Assembly (NCBI GenBank): GCA_022605955.1
Contig: JAKCOZ010000015.1
Span: 8,127,287-8,191,286 of the forward strand
From: Rallus limicola
Lineage: Eukaryota; Chordata; Aves; Gruiformes; Rallidae
Direction of reading: 5' to 3'
DNA: 64,000 bases
Below, in pieces: positions 31,350 to 43,760 of this stretch; positions within the stretch are counted from its first letter, which is position 1; every line of letters begins with the position of its first letter. Below the pieces are notes generated by a model that worked only from the letters and a program-made list of their open reading frames with translations, did no database searches and was not told the origin of the DNA. Made by a program: the position numbers and the translations under genes.

Positions 31350-34300
31350 AATTGTCAATTTACCAGTGTAGTTGCTCATTTCATTTGTGCACTATTATTA
31401 GTGTCTAATATGGAACAGTATCATACTTCATCAAATACTTGTTGAAAAGTGTTTCAAATATTTCAAGAGCTGTAAACATGTAAATGTTTATATAGACAAG
31501 TAAATGTTTAAATATATTACATACAAATATAATTCATAGTGTTGCTTATATATTACACACAAATGTAACTTAAGGGGTTTCTGTTGACAGGCATTAGCAT
31601 CAGAGCTTTATTGGTTTCTTGTCTGTTTTGGTGGATTTTTCCACTTATTCACCCATATGTTTCTGTTAAGCAAGTAACTCTTCAGGTGGTAATAATGGGA
31701 TGTCCTTCTTCTAAGCTCAGAAGTTACTTGCTAAGGCTTTATCTTTGTCTCTATTAATTCAGCTGAGTTGATAGCCATCAGGCAGGGAGGTGAAGGGCAA
31801 GATATGTGTAACTAAACCAAATTGTAATAATCCAAAAAGAAGTCACTGGCTTTAACTGCTTTCTATTTCTCTGTGACTTTCCCATTCTCATTGGCTGGGG
31901 TCAGAGGGAATCGGCTGGTGATAATCTAGGAATAGTTTATGAGGGGCTGTGATGAAAATCATCCAGTTGAATACCAAGATGTGGAGATCAGGCAGATGGC
32001 ATTGTGAGTGCCCAGCAGTCTGGGTGCAGGGGTTTTGCTTGCTTTGCCAATACTCCACCATATGCCTGCATGTATATAATATACATTTTACACATAGAAC
32101 AGATATGCTTGTCTGCCATCTAAGCAAATAGAGCTCTGAGTGAGTTGGGGTAAGTTTACTTTGTATATGGGGGGTAGCTCCATCTAATACACAAGGTGCT
32201 AAATGCCAACCCCAGACATCTATGACTTTGATTTTTAGTAGTGTATTTAAAGGACTAAAAACTCCCTTTTTAGCAGCATGCTGACTTGGAGTGAGTGGTT
32301 TCCCCCTGTGTTTGGAGCGTGATTACACAAGAATGCTGCATCATACAGGCAGAGATGAACATACATTTATTTCACTTTAATTCACTTTGAATGACTCTTT
32401 AGTGTTTGACTGGGAAATACATTCTTGTGCTCATAATTGGGTATAAAAACAGAGGCAAGAGTTTATTCAGTCCAAAAATCCATTTAAATAGCACATGTTG
32501 CTAGGGTTTCTTGGTAGTAACTGCAATTTAATCCTTACTTAAAAGGATTTTTTTGATTAATTGAACGCACAGGAAGAGACCGACAATACTGTTCCTCACA
32601 GAACAAACACCTATTTTTAGGCATTTGCTTAAAGTTTAGGTTGCTTTGTTCCTGTTAAATCTCTTTACTTTGGCAAAAATCCTGTTTTAAAAGCATGTTC
32701 TGAAGTTGTGGGACTTCAGCAGAGCTCAGGGTTTTACGTGTGCTGGAAGGGCTTGGTTGAATAAGTTTTAAGAAGAGTTTTTGTGGAATTGGGGACATCA
32801 GTGGCTGGTAGAAGGTGATTGACCTTTTCTGTCTTTAGAGAGTTTAGGATGAGATTTGGAGCTAGCTCCTCTCTATTAAAAACCAGTTTGATAATGTGTG
32901 GCTCAGGAGTTTCTGAAAATTGTACTTAACCAAACCCTCCTTTTACTGTTTGGGATAATTTCAATGATAATTCTTATTACAACTACTGGGAAAGATACAT
33001 TTGCTTGCTTTAAGAAATAGTGTTTTCATTCCTTAAGAGCTTGAATTTCAACTGCTTTTGTTTACTACCATCTTTACTTACTAGGACTATTAGACTGTCA
33101 GAACACATATTCTTCCCTTGAAACCAATTATTTGCAAAGATTGAGAGAATGGTGAATAATTTGTGTAACTTGAACATGATGGTTCTATCTGCTATTCCTA
33201 TTCCTGCTGAGGAATTTAAATAGGGTTTTGGAGGCACAGATATTGTGCTGATTTTCTGATATCACTAAGTAGTTTGTTTCTTTACTTGTTTTCCTTTTTC
33301 ATTCAGTTTTTGTAATGCATAGATTGATACCCATTGACTTCATCTCCCTGCAAAGCGTATTATTTTTTTAAAGAGCAGCATTCTTAATTATTTTGTTAGG
33401 AGGAAAAGGGCAGCATTGGCATCAGTTAGGGAAGTGTGCTTGCATAAACACAGCTTAGCTGAGTTTCAGATGGATTTAAGGTTAATTAGCAGTGTAGATT
33501 AAGTGTAATGTGGAATCATGAGAGGTAGTTTTCAACAAGATCAAGTCTAGCTACTGGAGTGGACTAATTTAAGTAGTAAAGGATGAAACACTAAATGGTG
33601 CAGAACTCTGCTGCTGTGGATAAGTTGCTTTGAATAGTCTAGGAGCCTTGCCATCTTCCACAGAGATGAGCTAGCAAGCAAGCTTGTTAGAGATGATTGT
33701 GTAAATGGTGCTTCTGGGTGTGTTAGAAACTTACTGAAATGTTGGCCCATCTCTGGACTGTTCTCATTATTAAGATCAAATTTTCTGAAATGAACTGGGG
33801 TATACTCGACCCGGACATTAAACGCCATGGGACTGCGAGGACTGAGCACCACGTAGACAGTTATGTCAGGGCTTGGCTATCACAAAACCTCCATTGTTTA
33901 CTAACTGGAACAAAAAGGATACAAAATTTGGATGCATCCTTTCTTTCAGGTTCCTTGTTTATGCAGAAGAAATGGGTATTGATCATCTTAATAAAGTTTT
34001 ATGTTGCTGTTAATTTTTTAAGGACAACTGCTCTGAAGAAGAGTTAAGGAAGTGAAAGTATTGGGCAGTTGTCTTTGAGATTATTTACTCTGTAGACAGG
34101 ACACATTTTGGGACACAGCAACAAGCAGTTCAACAAAACTTTGTCTTTCTTACAAAATCCCTGTTTGCTGCAATGAAAACTGCCAACTTCTGATTTTTTC
34201 TACATGTTTTCTGAGGAAAAAACAGGAAAACCAAGATTGATTCGGTCATTGACCAAGTTGGGAGGTTTTCTGTGTATGAGATAGAGATGGAGAATTTGTC

Positions 34301-34482
34301 TTCACTCCTGTTTCCTCAAACACAACCCCATCCCCTCAATATATCTCCATTTCTAGTCAGATACCACATGCAAGAAAACATCTTAATGTATCAAGGACTG
34401 AAGTTCTCAATGCCACTATGTGGTAAATGGTACCCAAAAAATAGCCAATCCCAGCTCAAAAGTAGGAGTCAAGCCTCCAGGA
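31350..34482. other. Intergenic, nothing recognised
   Basis: AT-rich sequence. Short internal repeats (GTAAATGTTTA twice near 31480-31510; ATTACATACAAAT and ATTACACACAAAT near 31516-31565) are the only structure noted. Confidence 0.45.
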
Positions 34483-34545
34483 GTCATAGAATGGTCTGAG
34501 TTGAAAGGGATCCCAAGGATCATATGGTTCCAACCCCAACCACGA
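34483..34545 (-). mobile_element. CR1 LINE 3'-tail fragment, minus orientation
   Basis: GTCATAGAATGGTCTGAGTTGAAAGGGATCCC...GGTTCCAACCCCAACC is the reverse complement of a CR1 3' end. Only about 60 bp are recognisable. Confidence 0.8.
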
Positions 34546-36239
34546 GACTGGCTTGAGAAGAATCACAAAGCTTAGTGAAACAGTAATTGTTTGGCTTGTG
34601 ACATTTGTTTGGGCTGTGCTTTATTAAGCTTTTCTCTACACTTTCTATTTACTCTGTACCACTGAAAGTTAGAAACCTCATTTTATATATAACTAAGAAA
34701 AACCCACAGTCCAATTGCCATGAGATCCAAGGTAAAAGAAAACAGGCAATGTTTCTCCAGGGACTGTCACAATAAGTGCTTCCCAATTCATCTGAGGTGG
34801 TACTAGAAATTGACACGTACAAATGCGATTCACTAAATCTGCAAACCCTTCTGTGGGTGTATAGGATTGTAGTGGGGGGAAACCCATCAACCTGATTTCA
34901 CTTTTAAAATACGTTCATTGCTACCTTGGTGCTGTATTTATTTTTTTACTGCCAGTTTCAGAGAATCTACAGTTTTATCTGTGCCACGAGGGAGCCTTGG
35001 AAAAGTAATTTCTGTTCAAATTACTGAACTCTCCTTTTCTTAAATCTGCTTAATAAAGGTAGCAGCACGTAACCCATGGGAACATTGCAAGCTGCATAGT
35101 ACAATGTTGCAAGATACTCTCTTTAACAGGTGCAGAAGGACACAGGATTCATAGGTAGGATGTGCTTTGTAGGTTTATGGTGGGTTTTAAATGATGCTTG
35201 GTATTAGTGCTGCAGGCAGTGTCAAAAGCAAATTTTCCCTGAGTAATTCTGAAATTCTTATCATAAATTGCCCAGTAAATTACTCTTAAATATGTGGTAG
35301 AAATCTAATGTAGTTCTCGCCTCAATAAGTTTGCAGGATAGAGTAAGATTAGTCCATGGTACATTTTGTTGCCCAAATAATCTGGTTTTATTAAAGAAAT
35401 AGTTACCTGCACTTATATCATGCCACTAAAGCAGGAGGGGGATCAAGTCAATTTGTGCAAGAATTAAGTTAAAGCGCCTTTTCTGCCTTGACAGGTTGTT
35501 TCACACGTGGTGTTTTCTGGCTGATGTATTCCAACCCTCATGCTTTAAAAGTTGTATTTATCAGCTTTTTATTAAATATACAAAACAAGACCACACTCAC
35601 CAAAGTCTGTCACAGCCCATTTTGTTGTCACAGTGCATTTTGCTGTACGCTGAGGAATGAGAGTCCAAGCCGCAAAGCCTGCTTGTTTTAGCCTCAATGG
35701 CTTTTTAAAAAGCTTGCAGCTTAAAATAATACATTATTAAGGTATTCAGACTTGTCAAAATTAATAATTAATATCATGCTTATGTTCCCCACACATACGC
35801 AGAGTCTTTCATTCGCAGCAGTTGTTGGTATTCCAGCCAAGCGAGCTGTAACCTTCTCCCATGGCAGAAGTATGTCTAGGGGCTGGGGTGGCTGTTTCTG
35901 GCTCCCTTGCAGGCATACGCTGTCCACCACCCACCATCACTTTTCAGCTGTTGCTCTGTAAGTTATCTGAGTTTGCGTAGATCTGTTGCTATATTAATAA
36001 AAATATTAAGGATGCAAATTTTAAGGGGTGGGGAGATATCTCTATATGTTTATTTCTAAGAATTTGGAAGAACTTGCTTCTTGGGACAAGGGAGTTACTT
36101 AACAGATGATCGTGAATGTTATTGAGACATGTTTTAAGAAAGTAGGATTAATCTTATCAAATATCAGGTAAAGCATGAAAAATTCATGTCTGTTGAAAGA
36201 TTAGAAAGAATATGTCCTACTTACAGAACAATGTAATTT
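34546..36239. other. Intergenic, nothing recognised
   Basis: AT-rich unique-looking sequence between two CR1 fragments. Confidence 0.45.
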
Positions 36240-36760
36240 AGAATCATAGAATGTGTAAGGTTGGCAAGGACCTTCAAAGGCCTTCTAGTCCAACCTTCCC
36301 TGCAGTGAGCAGGGACATCTTTGCTAGTTCAGGTTGCTCAGAGCTTCATCAAGCCTGACTTTGAATGTCTCCAGGGATGGGGCCTCCTCCACCTTTCTGG
36401 ATAACCTGTTCCAGTGATCTACCACGACCATACTAAAGAATTTTTTTTCTAATATCCAACTGAAATTTCCCCTCTTCTAGTTTAAAACCATCACCCCTTG
36501 TCCTACTGTTCCATGACCTTGTGAACAGTTCTTCCCCAGCTTTCTTATAGGTGCTTTTCAGGTATTGGAAGGCTGCTGTAAGGTTCCCCTGAAGCCTTTT
36601 CTTCTCCAGGCTGAACCAGCCCAACTCTCTCAGCCTGTCTTCATAGGAGAGGTGCTCCAGCCCTTGGATCATTTTTGTGGCTCTCCTCTGGACATGCTCT
36701 AACAGGTCCATGTCCTGTAGTCAGTGCAGAGCATAAAATGCACAGTTCCCAAAATATGTC
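36240..36760 (-). mobile_element. CR1 LINE 3' fragment, minus orientation
   Basis: It starts AGAATCATAGAATGTGTAAGGTTGG (the tail) and on the minus strand encodes QRRATKMIQGLEHLSYEDRL, RELGWFSLEKKRLQGNL and RTRGDGFKLEEGKFQLDIR within 36433-36711. The copy is 5'-truncated near 36760 and frameshifted towards its end. Confidence 0.9.
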
Positions 36761-39700
36761 CTGCATTTACCTCTTGAGAGATTTTTAAGAAAAGATAAAA
36801 AAATTCTCACTTCTGTGAATTTATTTGAATCAAGTGGTTTTAGAAGCATTTGTTTCTTTTATTTGTTTTCTGGGGCTTTTGTTATCAGATAAAACCTTTA
36901 GATGCCACTTAATGCTTTTTTCCTCCTGGTGTTTGTTTGAAAACAGGTTATATGTACATACATATATTTCTATTTTTAAGGTCAAATTTACTTTCCAAAC
37001 ACTGCAGCTCTCATGAAAAGCCCCAATTAATATCATAGAGACACTATTTTTAGGAAAGAGTTAATAGAGGTGGAGTTGGAAAAATCCTAAAGGAAGATCA
37101 AATTTAAGTGTAAACATCTTTGCTGCTTTTTAAAAGAGAATTGAGGAAAAAGGGATATATAAAATTACAGGCTTTGGTAAAATTGTGTCTCAGAGCAATG
37201 TTTTCTTTCCAAAGCCTTGCATAATGTGGCAGTATATTTTAAAAAGACATATCCCAAAAACCTAGAAAATGTTCTTTATCAAGCAGAAAGTGACTTCTTT
37301 ATCAAATAGAAGTGTGAAAGGAAAATAAATAGGTCTGAACTGGATTGCTATGCTGCATGTTAGTGGAGACAATGAACAGTGGTAAGGAAGATGTGATTCC
37401 TGGTGCTCTACAAAAATCCGTTCTCAAACATTAAGCCATTTCATAAAAAGGAGAAAATCTGAAATGCAGCTAACCCTGACACACTATAAAGTGATGCAGC
37501 ACAACTCTCTGCTAATTTAATTCTTCACCCGTGCCTTGTTGTCAGTATTGGGAATGCAATACATTGAACTGAGAATTAGAGTTCAGTATGGAGAGAACCC
37601 AAACCAGAAATAACAGCTTTACTTCTGCACATAACTCAAAACATGGGTTGGGTTTTAAATGTAGCAAAATACACTTCTACCTTTCATTAGTGAAGATTCA
37701 AGCTGAAAACAATGAGATGTTAAAAGAAGAGGAAATAAAGAGTAAAAGTCAAAGTGCACATGAACTTCCTCCCACCCAGGACTTGTGTGGACCTGCTGTT
37801 GGCATTGGCTGGACTTGTGCTAAGCTTTGTGCCACATAACCTAGTGATTTGAGCAGGGCTTGCCATCCTAGGTGGTAACTACAGTTGGCTCATGCTACCT
37901 GCAGTAGAGTTTCATGAAAGCTTTCATGTAAGTTTATATTATATTACAAGAGTTGTAATGTGTTACTGTTAGGTTGTGTGTTCCAGCTAATTGTGAAACT
38001 TGCTCTGTCTTCGGATCTGGCACTTAAGAAGATATGTTGTGCCCTTCTGCAGACTGTGAGATGGGGCTGGAGGGATCAGGGACTGGCCTCAAAATGTGAG
38101 GTCAATTGAGTGGATTCATCCTTGCTGTTTCTTATGGATGCTCAGAGAAAAGGTGAGTGGCGTACTTTGCTGTGAACATTCTGGGTTTGGTTTACATCTG
38201 GTCAACAAAACAAACACACCACAATTCCTGACAAACAATTGAATGCTAGAAGCTGTGAGGAAATCGCATATGACATTGTTACTTTGTACCACCCAGAATG
38301 TTGGAGCTGAAATCTTGAATCCAGTGGAAGAGCCAGTGCTCCAACTCCAGTGTGGGTGGGGATTTGATATTTAGACATGTATTGGTTTAGAACTTGGTTG
38401 TTACTCACTGGGAAAATATTGAAACCCGTGATCTGTAAGCGTAAGACACAGTTTTCTGAAGCTGCTGTTTGGTTTTGTAATGGGTCTGGCTTTGTTTCCT
38501 CCTGTATAACACAAGGCATTGATTCAGTGTAAACTCTCTTTGCTTCACATTTTTTTTTCTGATGTTAGGTCAGCCTCACATTGGCAGTGCTTATGCTGAG
38601 GTATCATCTGGTTTAGTGGTATCACACATCATCTGCCCTCCCAGGGCTGGCTTAAACACACAGTTGGAATACATCTCTTGTGCCCCAACCAATCCAGCAG
38701 AAGTGTGAGGATGCCTCTGTTAAAGGAGGAGTCTGACTACCACATGAGATCTATATCCTTTAAAGATGTTATATGCTTCTAGCGGGTGTGACTGGCCCAT
38801 CAGCTGTTTCTGAAACAGCATGGTGCTGGGTCATTGCTTTAGACTTTGGAGGTTGGGAGCCTGGCCAGCAAGGGACAAGAGAGGCCATTACTCTGGCATC
38901 CCTGCTGGCTCTTTTGCAAATGAGAACTACTAGTAGTAGCTGAGCCCAGACTTTGTTTTATGTGGTATTTGATCAATCTGAATTAATTAAATTACTCTTT
39001 TTTTAAAAAATTGAGCAGCAACTCTCTTTTACTTGCTCTGGCATTTATTTATTTATTCCTGTTAAGAAACAAGTTTCTAATGAAATATGATGCGAGTAGA
39101 ATGTGGTAACTTGCTGTCTGAACAGAGAGAAATATTTTCCTAATAAAATGAGAAAGTTAATTTTAGGAATCTAGTCTGAATCATGAATGTGTCAGTGGGT
39201 GCAAAGATCATATAAACTGGGATGCAAGAAGCTTTGTAGCAGGTCTATTGTTAACCATTAAACAAAAAGAATGTTATGGAGGGAGTGGTGTTTTAAATAG
39301 GAAAAGAATGTGGGGAAAGAGAAGAGTTTTCACTTAAATAATTTTATTAGGTATACCAATTTAAGACTGAATAACTTTTTTGGGTTTTGTCAACTCAAAG
39401 TCTATTTGAGGAGATAACTGATGGGTTGACTCAGATCCTATTCAGTGGGAAGCTCTTTGGCATGCTAGGTTAACATGTGCACTGCATAATGTTTCTTCTG
39501 CATTTGAAAGTCTTATATGAGCAAGGTTAGTGGGCTTTAAGTTTTGTCTGGGGAGCTTTTGTAAAGTGATGTGTACACAGGAATGTAAACACAAGTGACT
39601 TTGGTATGGTGCTACTATAACATTTTTATAAAAAACAGTTGCACTTCTATTTAACAGCTTCTGTAAGACTTAATAACTGCTGGAATTATTTGCTGTAGCT

Positions 39701-40589
39701 TAACACAATCTTACTTATGGTACCTTTTATAAGCAACTGAATGATACTCAAAAGAGATTCTTAGGAAACCAGGATGCTCTGAACTGGTGTCTTAATGCGC
39801 TTCCCCCTGCCCCCTTTTTTCCTTACTGTATGCAAATCCTCATTATTAGTTTACCTGAGGATCAAGGGGTTTACATTATTACTTAAACTTACTTTTCAAT
39901 GTCTAACTTGTCGTGAGAAGTTTGCACTCAGTTACAGTTCCTGGAAACTTTCTGCAAGTGTGCCTCTACAGAACCACAGCAAATGTGGCCTCTCTACTGC
40001 CACCTCCCTTTAAATAACCTGCTAAATACAATTTAATTGTAAATTACTCACAAAGACAATTGATAGCCAGAGTTTAATGAGAAAAGGGGAAAACACATGT
40101 GTTCAAATCATGTAAATCTCAATTTCTTTGTGTTACTTCTGTGAACAACATTATCTTTGGCTGATATACATGGATCAGAGTTGATAATTTAGGATATAGT
40201 TGTTGTCCCCTAATTGGGAATGCTGATTTGGGCCCAGAGTCATATAGAAAAATCTTATAAAGAGGGTTTTTTAATAAGTTCCTCCATTTTGGAGACTACA
40301 GAATACAAATGTTTGGGGTGGAATTGAAGAAGTGTGCCTTTAAAATACAGATTGTATTTCCTTACTGTTGGAATAACCATGTGTTGGAAAATGCAGCTTT
40401 AACTTGGCCTGCCTTGAGATTTTACGCTTAGACAGCACAAGCTTTGAAAGATCTGTAGATATGTGTCAGAAAATACAAAAAAAAAAGTTGTGGTTGTGGC
40501 TGTGCATAAACCAGAATGATAGGCACTTTAGCCGGTGTAAATTTATGGCTGGAACAATTTACATTGAGAATAAACAGTTTAATGGATAG
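36761..40589. other. Intergenic, nothing recognised
   Basis: AT-rich sequence. A 16-bp palindrome CATGAAAGCTTTCATG lies at 37913-37928. No exon or transposon recognised. Confidence 0.45.
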
Positions 40590-40985
40590 CTGGAAGGATT
40601 AAAGGATGCTCGATCCATCAGATTAAACATGTCATTCTTGCTGGTGAATGGTGCCATTATCTGACTTGGAACCTAACATTCCTTCAGAGGAGACATTTTT
40701 ACTAGTTTACATCTATTGACAGAGGCTTCCCTAATTCCGTCAGTGATACCTTGGCCCTGCTGAAATTAAGGGCACAACTTCCACGGGCTTCGGCAAGTCA
40801 GAGATTTTAGCCTTTATCTTTTTGGTGTATTGAATGTTGAGAAATCCCTAATGACCAGAGCTGTGTGCAGCATGTTTCGCTTTGAATCTGAATGATGAGC
40901 TTTGAAATGTGACTCTGGAGTTTGATGGCTGATAGTTAGCGTGCTGTTCTGCCTTGGAGGTTTACATTATCATATTTGCTAAGTG
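40590..40985. promoter_or_regulatory. Candidate conserved non-coding element
   Basis: High-complexity sequence of even composition with no repeat signature, including CATCAGATTAAACATG and TTTTAGCCTTTATC-like words. The texture resembles deeply conserved enhancers but has not been tested against other genomes. Confidence 0.25.
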
Positions 40986-43394
40986 TTGCTAAAAGAAATA
41001 GTAAGATAACTGGTGCAGGCACACAGTCAATTTTCCCATAAATCAGTGCTGTTATACACTTTTCTATTTGACTTGGATACTCAGATAAGGAAGAGCAATG
41101 CTAGTTTGGAAGGAGGAAAGGGAGAGAGGATTTTCTGTGGATTGTGTCTAGTGAGGTTGCCTGTAGTCTCCTCCTCCTGTCATTCCCATTTCCCCAGTTC
41201 AAAAATAAAAATACAGCTTATTTTACCCTTTTTCGTTAGCTGATGCAATGCTAGAGGGCCTTTGTTTCTTTTCCTAGATAAGAAATTATTTATAGAATGA
41301 GTTTTGTAGTTTATACAGGGAATCTCTTAAAGTTTGAAATAAGTATAAACTTTACACTAGATTTTAATAACTGACAATGTCAAGCGAAAACTGTTGTGTG
41401 CAATAAATGAGAGATAAAGATTGTATGTAAAGAAAACATAGAAACTTTGAGTTTGGAAATATGCAAAATAGGTATCAACAACCATAGTGTCAGTTTGTAC
41501 TGTAAAGCAGTTCCAAACAGTTAGGAGTTGTCCATTCATTTTCCCTAACCCCTTCCCAAGCATTTTAATGAAGTCTGAACTTCATTAAAGCACTAAGTTG
41601 GACTGAGCTTTGGGGATGGAGGCTATTTTATTAATGGTACTGATTAAAGACCTACCTGATCCATAGCCTGACTTAAATTTTAAGCTGGCATCTCTCAGAG
41701 GTGAAGAGGATCTCTCTTCCTGGCTCTTGAAAGAGTAAAATAAGATTATTCTTATTAATTTTTATTCATTTTCTGCATGTTCTTGGTCCATAGAAAAACA
41801 TGCTGCAATTTGGATAATTTTTTAATTCAGATGTTGCAGCGTTCTTGAGTCATCACACCCAAAGTTTGACTGTTTACTTTGAAGAGTATATATTTTTATA
41901 AATGCAGACCATTGGTCTGCATGGAAAACCTGGCATGGTAAACCTGGCAAGGAGCAGCATTATGCTTGTGCTAAATGCTCATGGAAGTCACCTGAAAATG
42001 ATGCCAAATAAATTAAAATAAAAAACCTAGAAGAGACAAAGAACCCTCCCTCCCTTCCCTGGAAAACATCCGAACAGACTTTTTGGGAGATAAAGCTTTT
42101 GGCTTTCTCAGTAGTTCTGCCCTAGTGTGAGCAGCTTGTAGCTCCTGATTCGTCAACAGACTGCATACAGACCTTCTGTTCCTCCTTCAGAAGCAGAACC
42201 CATCTGTAATAAACCCAGTTTGAGAGGGGAGAGGAGGCAAATTACAGTTTATATGGGCAAAGGAGGAAAGCATGAACTTTGGCAGATTAGCAAAAATTCT
42301 TTGAGTTAATTAGGTGAAGAGATAATGTTTTGAAGAGCCTTCTCACGTGAAATGCAGAGAGGGAAGTGGATAATGTCATGCAAAGGGATAAAGAGGAGGG
42401 GAATTTTGGTATAGAGAAGTGAGGGAGCAGACACACAAGGTGCACAGGGAAGGCTGGAGCTAGTTAGTACAAAGTTGTAGAAAAGAGGAGGGGTGTCTGA
42501 AGCTGGAAATGCTATAATGGAAAGTCTAGCAGTCACCACTAAAATAAATTATGGACATGAGTGCCGTGTGATGTTTCATGGAAGTGGTATGCTCAAGTAA
42601 AGAGGGTTTCCTTACTTTTTTTTTAAGGTTTATATATTATGCTGCAGTTGGTTTTCCTTTATTACTTTAAAATTCATATGAGGGTAATTCTGTAGCAGTA
42701 ATTTTATCTTTCAGGGGTGTCATACTGTTGAATAGCTTAAACATCAAATGGAACACTGGGGCTCATTTTGAAACTACAGGTGCAGAAATTTACAGACAGA
42801 TCCATTTATTATAAAAGGCTGCATTATGACAAATCTAAGCTGGGTTTTATGGTTCTATGTATGTGCTATGGATATTAAATTTTTAAGTATACCAACAATC
42901 TCTGAAAAGGCATGAATGACGTGAGTGTTAATATGTTTTGGTAGGAGGAGCGCAGTTAATGTTCATCTCCAGCAAATGTAGCCAAACTTTTGGAATGATG
43001 TTGCTGACTCCATTGAAGTCATAGTGGCTCAAAATTCCTACCCTAATTTGGCAGTAACAGTGTTTTGTGTGTGTGTGTGGCATTTCGCTGTCTGCTTTGG
43101 TAGGTCCATCTTCATCCCTATGGCAAAGAGATGAAAGCCCAGTCGATATGGGCGTACCATCAGTCAATCACCCACCCCCACCCCGTTCAATCTTCAAGAA
43201 ACATTTTTGTGTCCTGTTTACTCTTTCTGGACTTGGATCTCAGCAGTAGTATAATAGCAGTAGATTAAATGATGCTCAGCGCAGTCATCAAATTTCATAC
43301 TGCGGCTATTGGATCATCTTCCCTGGTTTTCATCTGTTATAAACTTCATAGAACGACGGGCTTGAGCAAGGGCTACTTCCAACACAAATTGTAA
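40986..43394. other. Intergenic, with a 21-bp inverted repeat and a GT run
   Basis: ATGCAGACCA-T-TGGTCTGCAT (41902-41922) is a perfect 10-bp inverted repeat around one base. It is followed by the near-direct repeat GGAAAACCTGGCAT/GGTAAACCTGGCAA (about 41924-41951). A (GT) run lies at about 43065-43078. No gene seen. Confidence 0.5.
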
Positions 43395-43760
43395 TCACTC
43401 GAAATAGTCACTCCTTTGGAATCTGCACATTTTTATTTCCATATGAGATGCAATTTAATCATTAAGGGAATTTTTTTTAGCGCCAGCGTAGCATACCTTC
43501 ATAGGAGGAAGTTGACCCCAATTTTGTAAGCGGGTGTTTATGAAGTCAAAGGTGGCCTCTTAAACAGACTTAGAAGCTGGGCCAGCAGCAGAATGCCCAA
43601 TCTGGCACACACAGGAGAAATTATCCACGATTAAAGAGTTTCTGATTAATATGGCTTATGTGCCAAAACTGCACATGCAGCGTATGATCTCAATTAGAGT
43701 GAAACCTAATTCTTCAAGGCTAAGCTCCAGATTCATTCTGTAATTTCTTCTTTGTTTAAC
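43395..43760. promoter_or_regulatory. Candidate conserved non-coding element
   Basis: Complex sequence with AATTTAATCATTAAGG, CGATTAAAGAGTTTCTGATTAATATGG and TCTCAATTAGAG-type homeodomain-like words and no transposon signature. Among the stretches judged by eye this looks the most enhancer-like of the desert. Conservation has not been tested. Confidence 0.3.

Noticed and set aside
43348..43400. CATAGAACGACGGGCTTGAGC...TTCCAACAC, resembling a CR1 tail
   Set aside because: Only a few words match and the order of the CR1 3' end is not preserved, so it is too weak to call.
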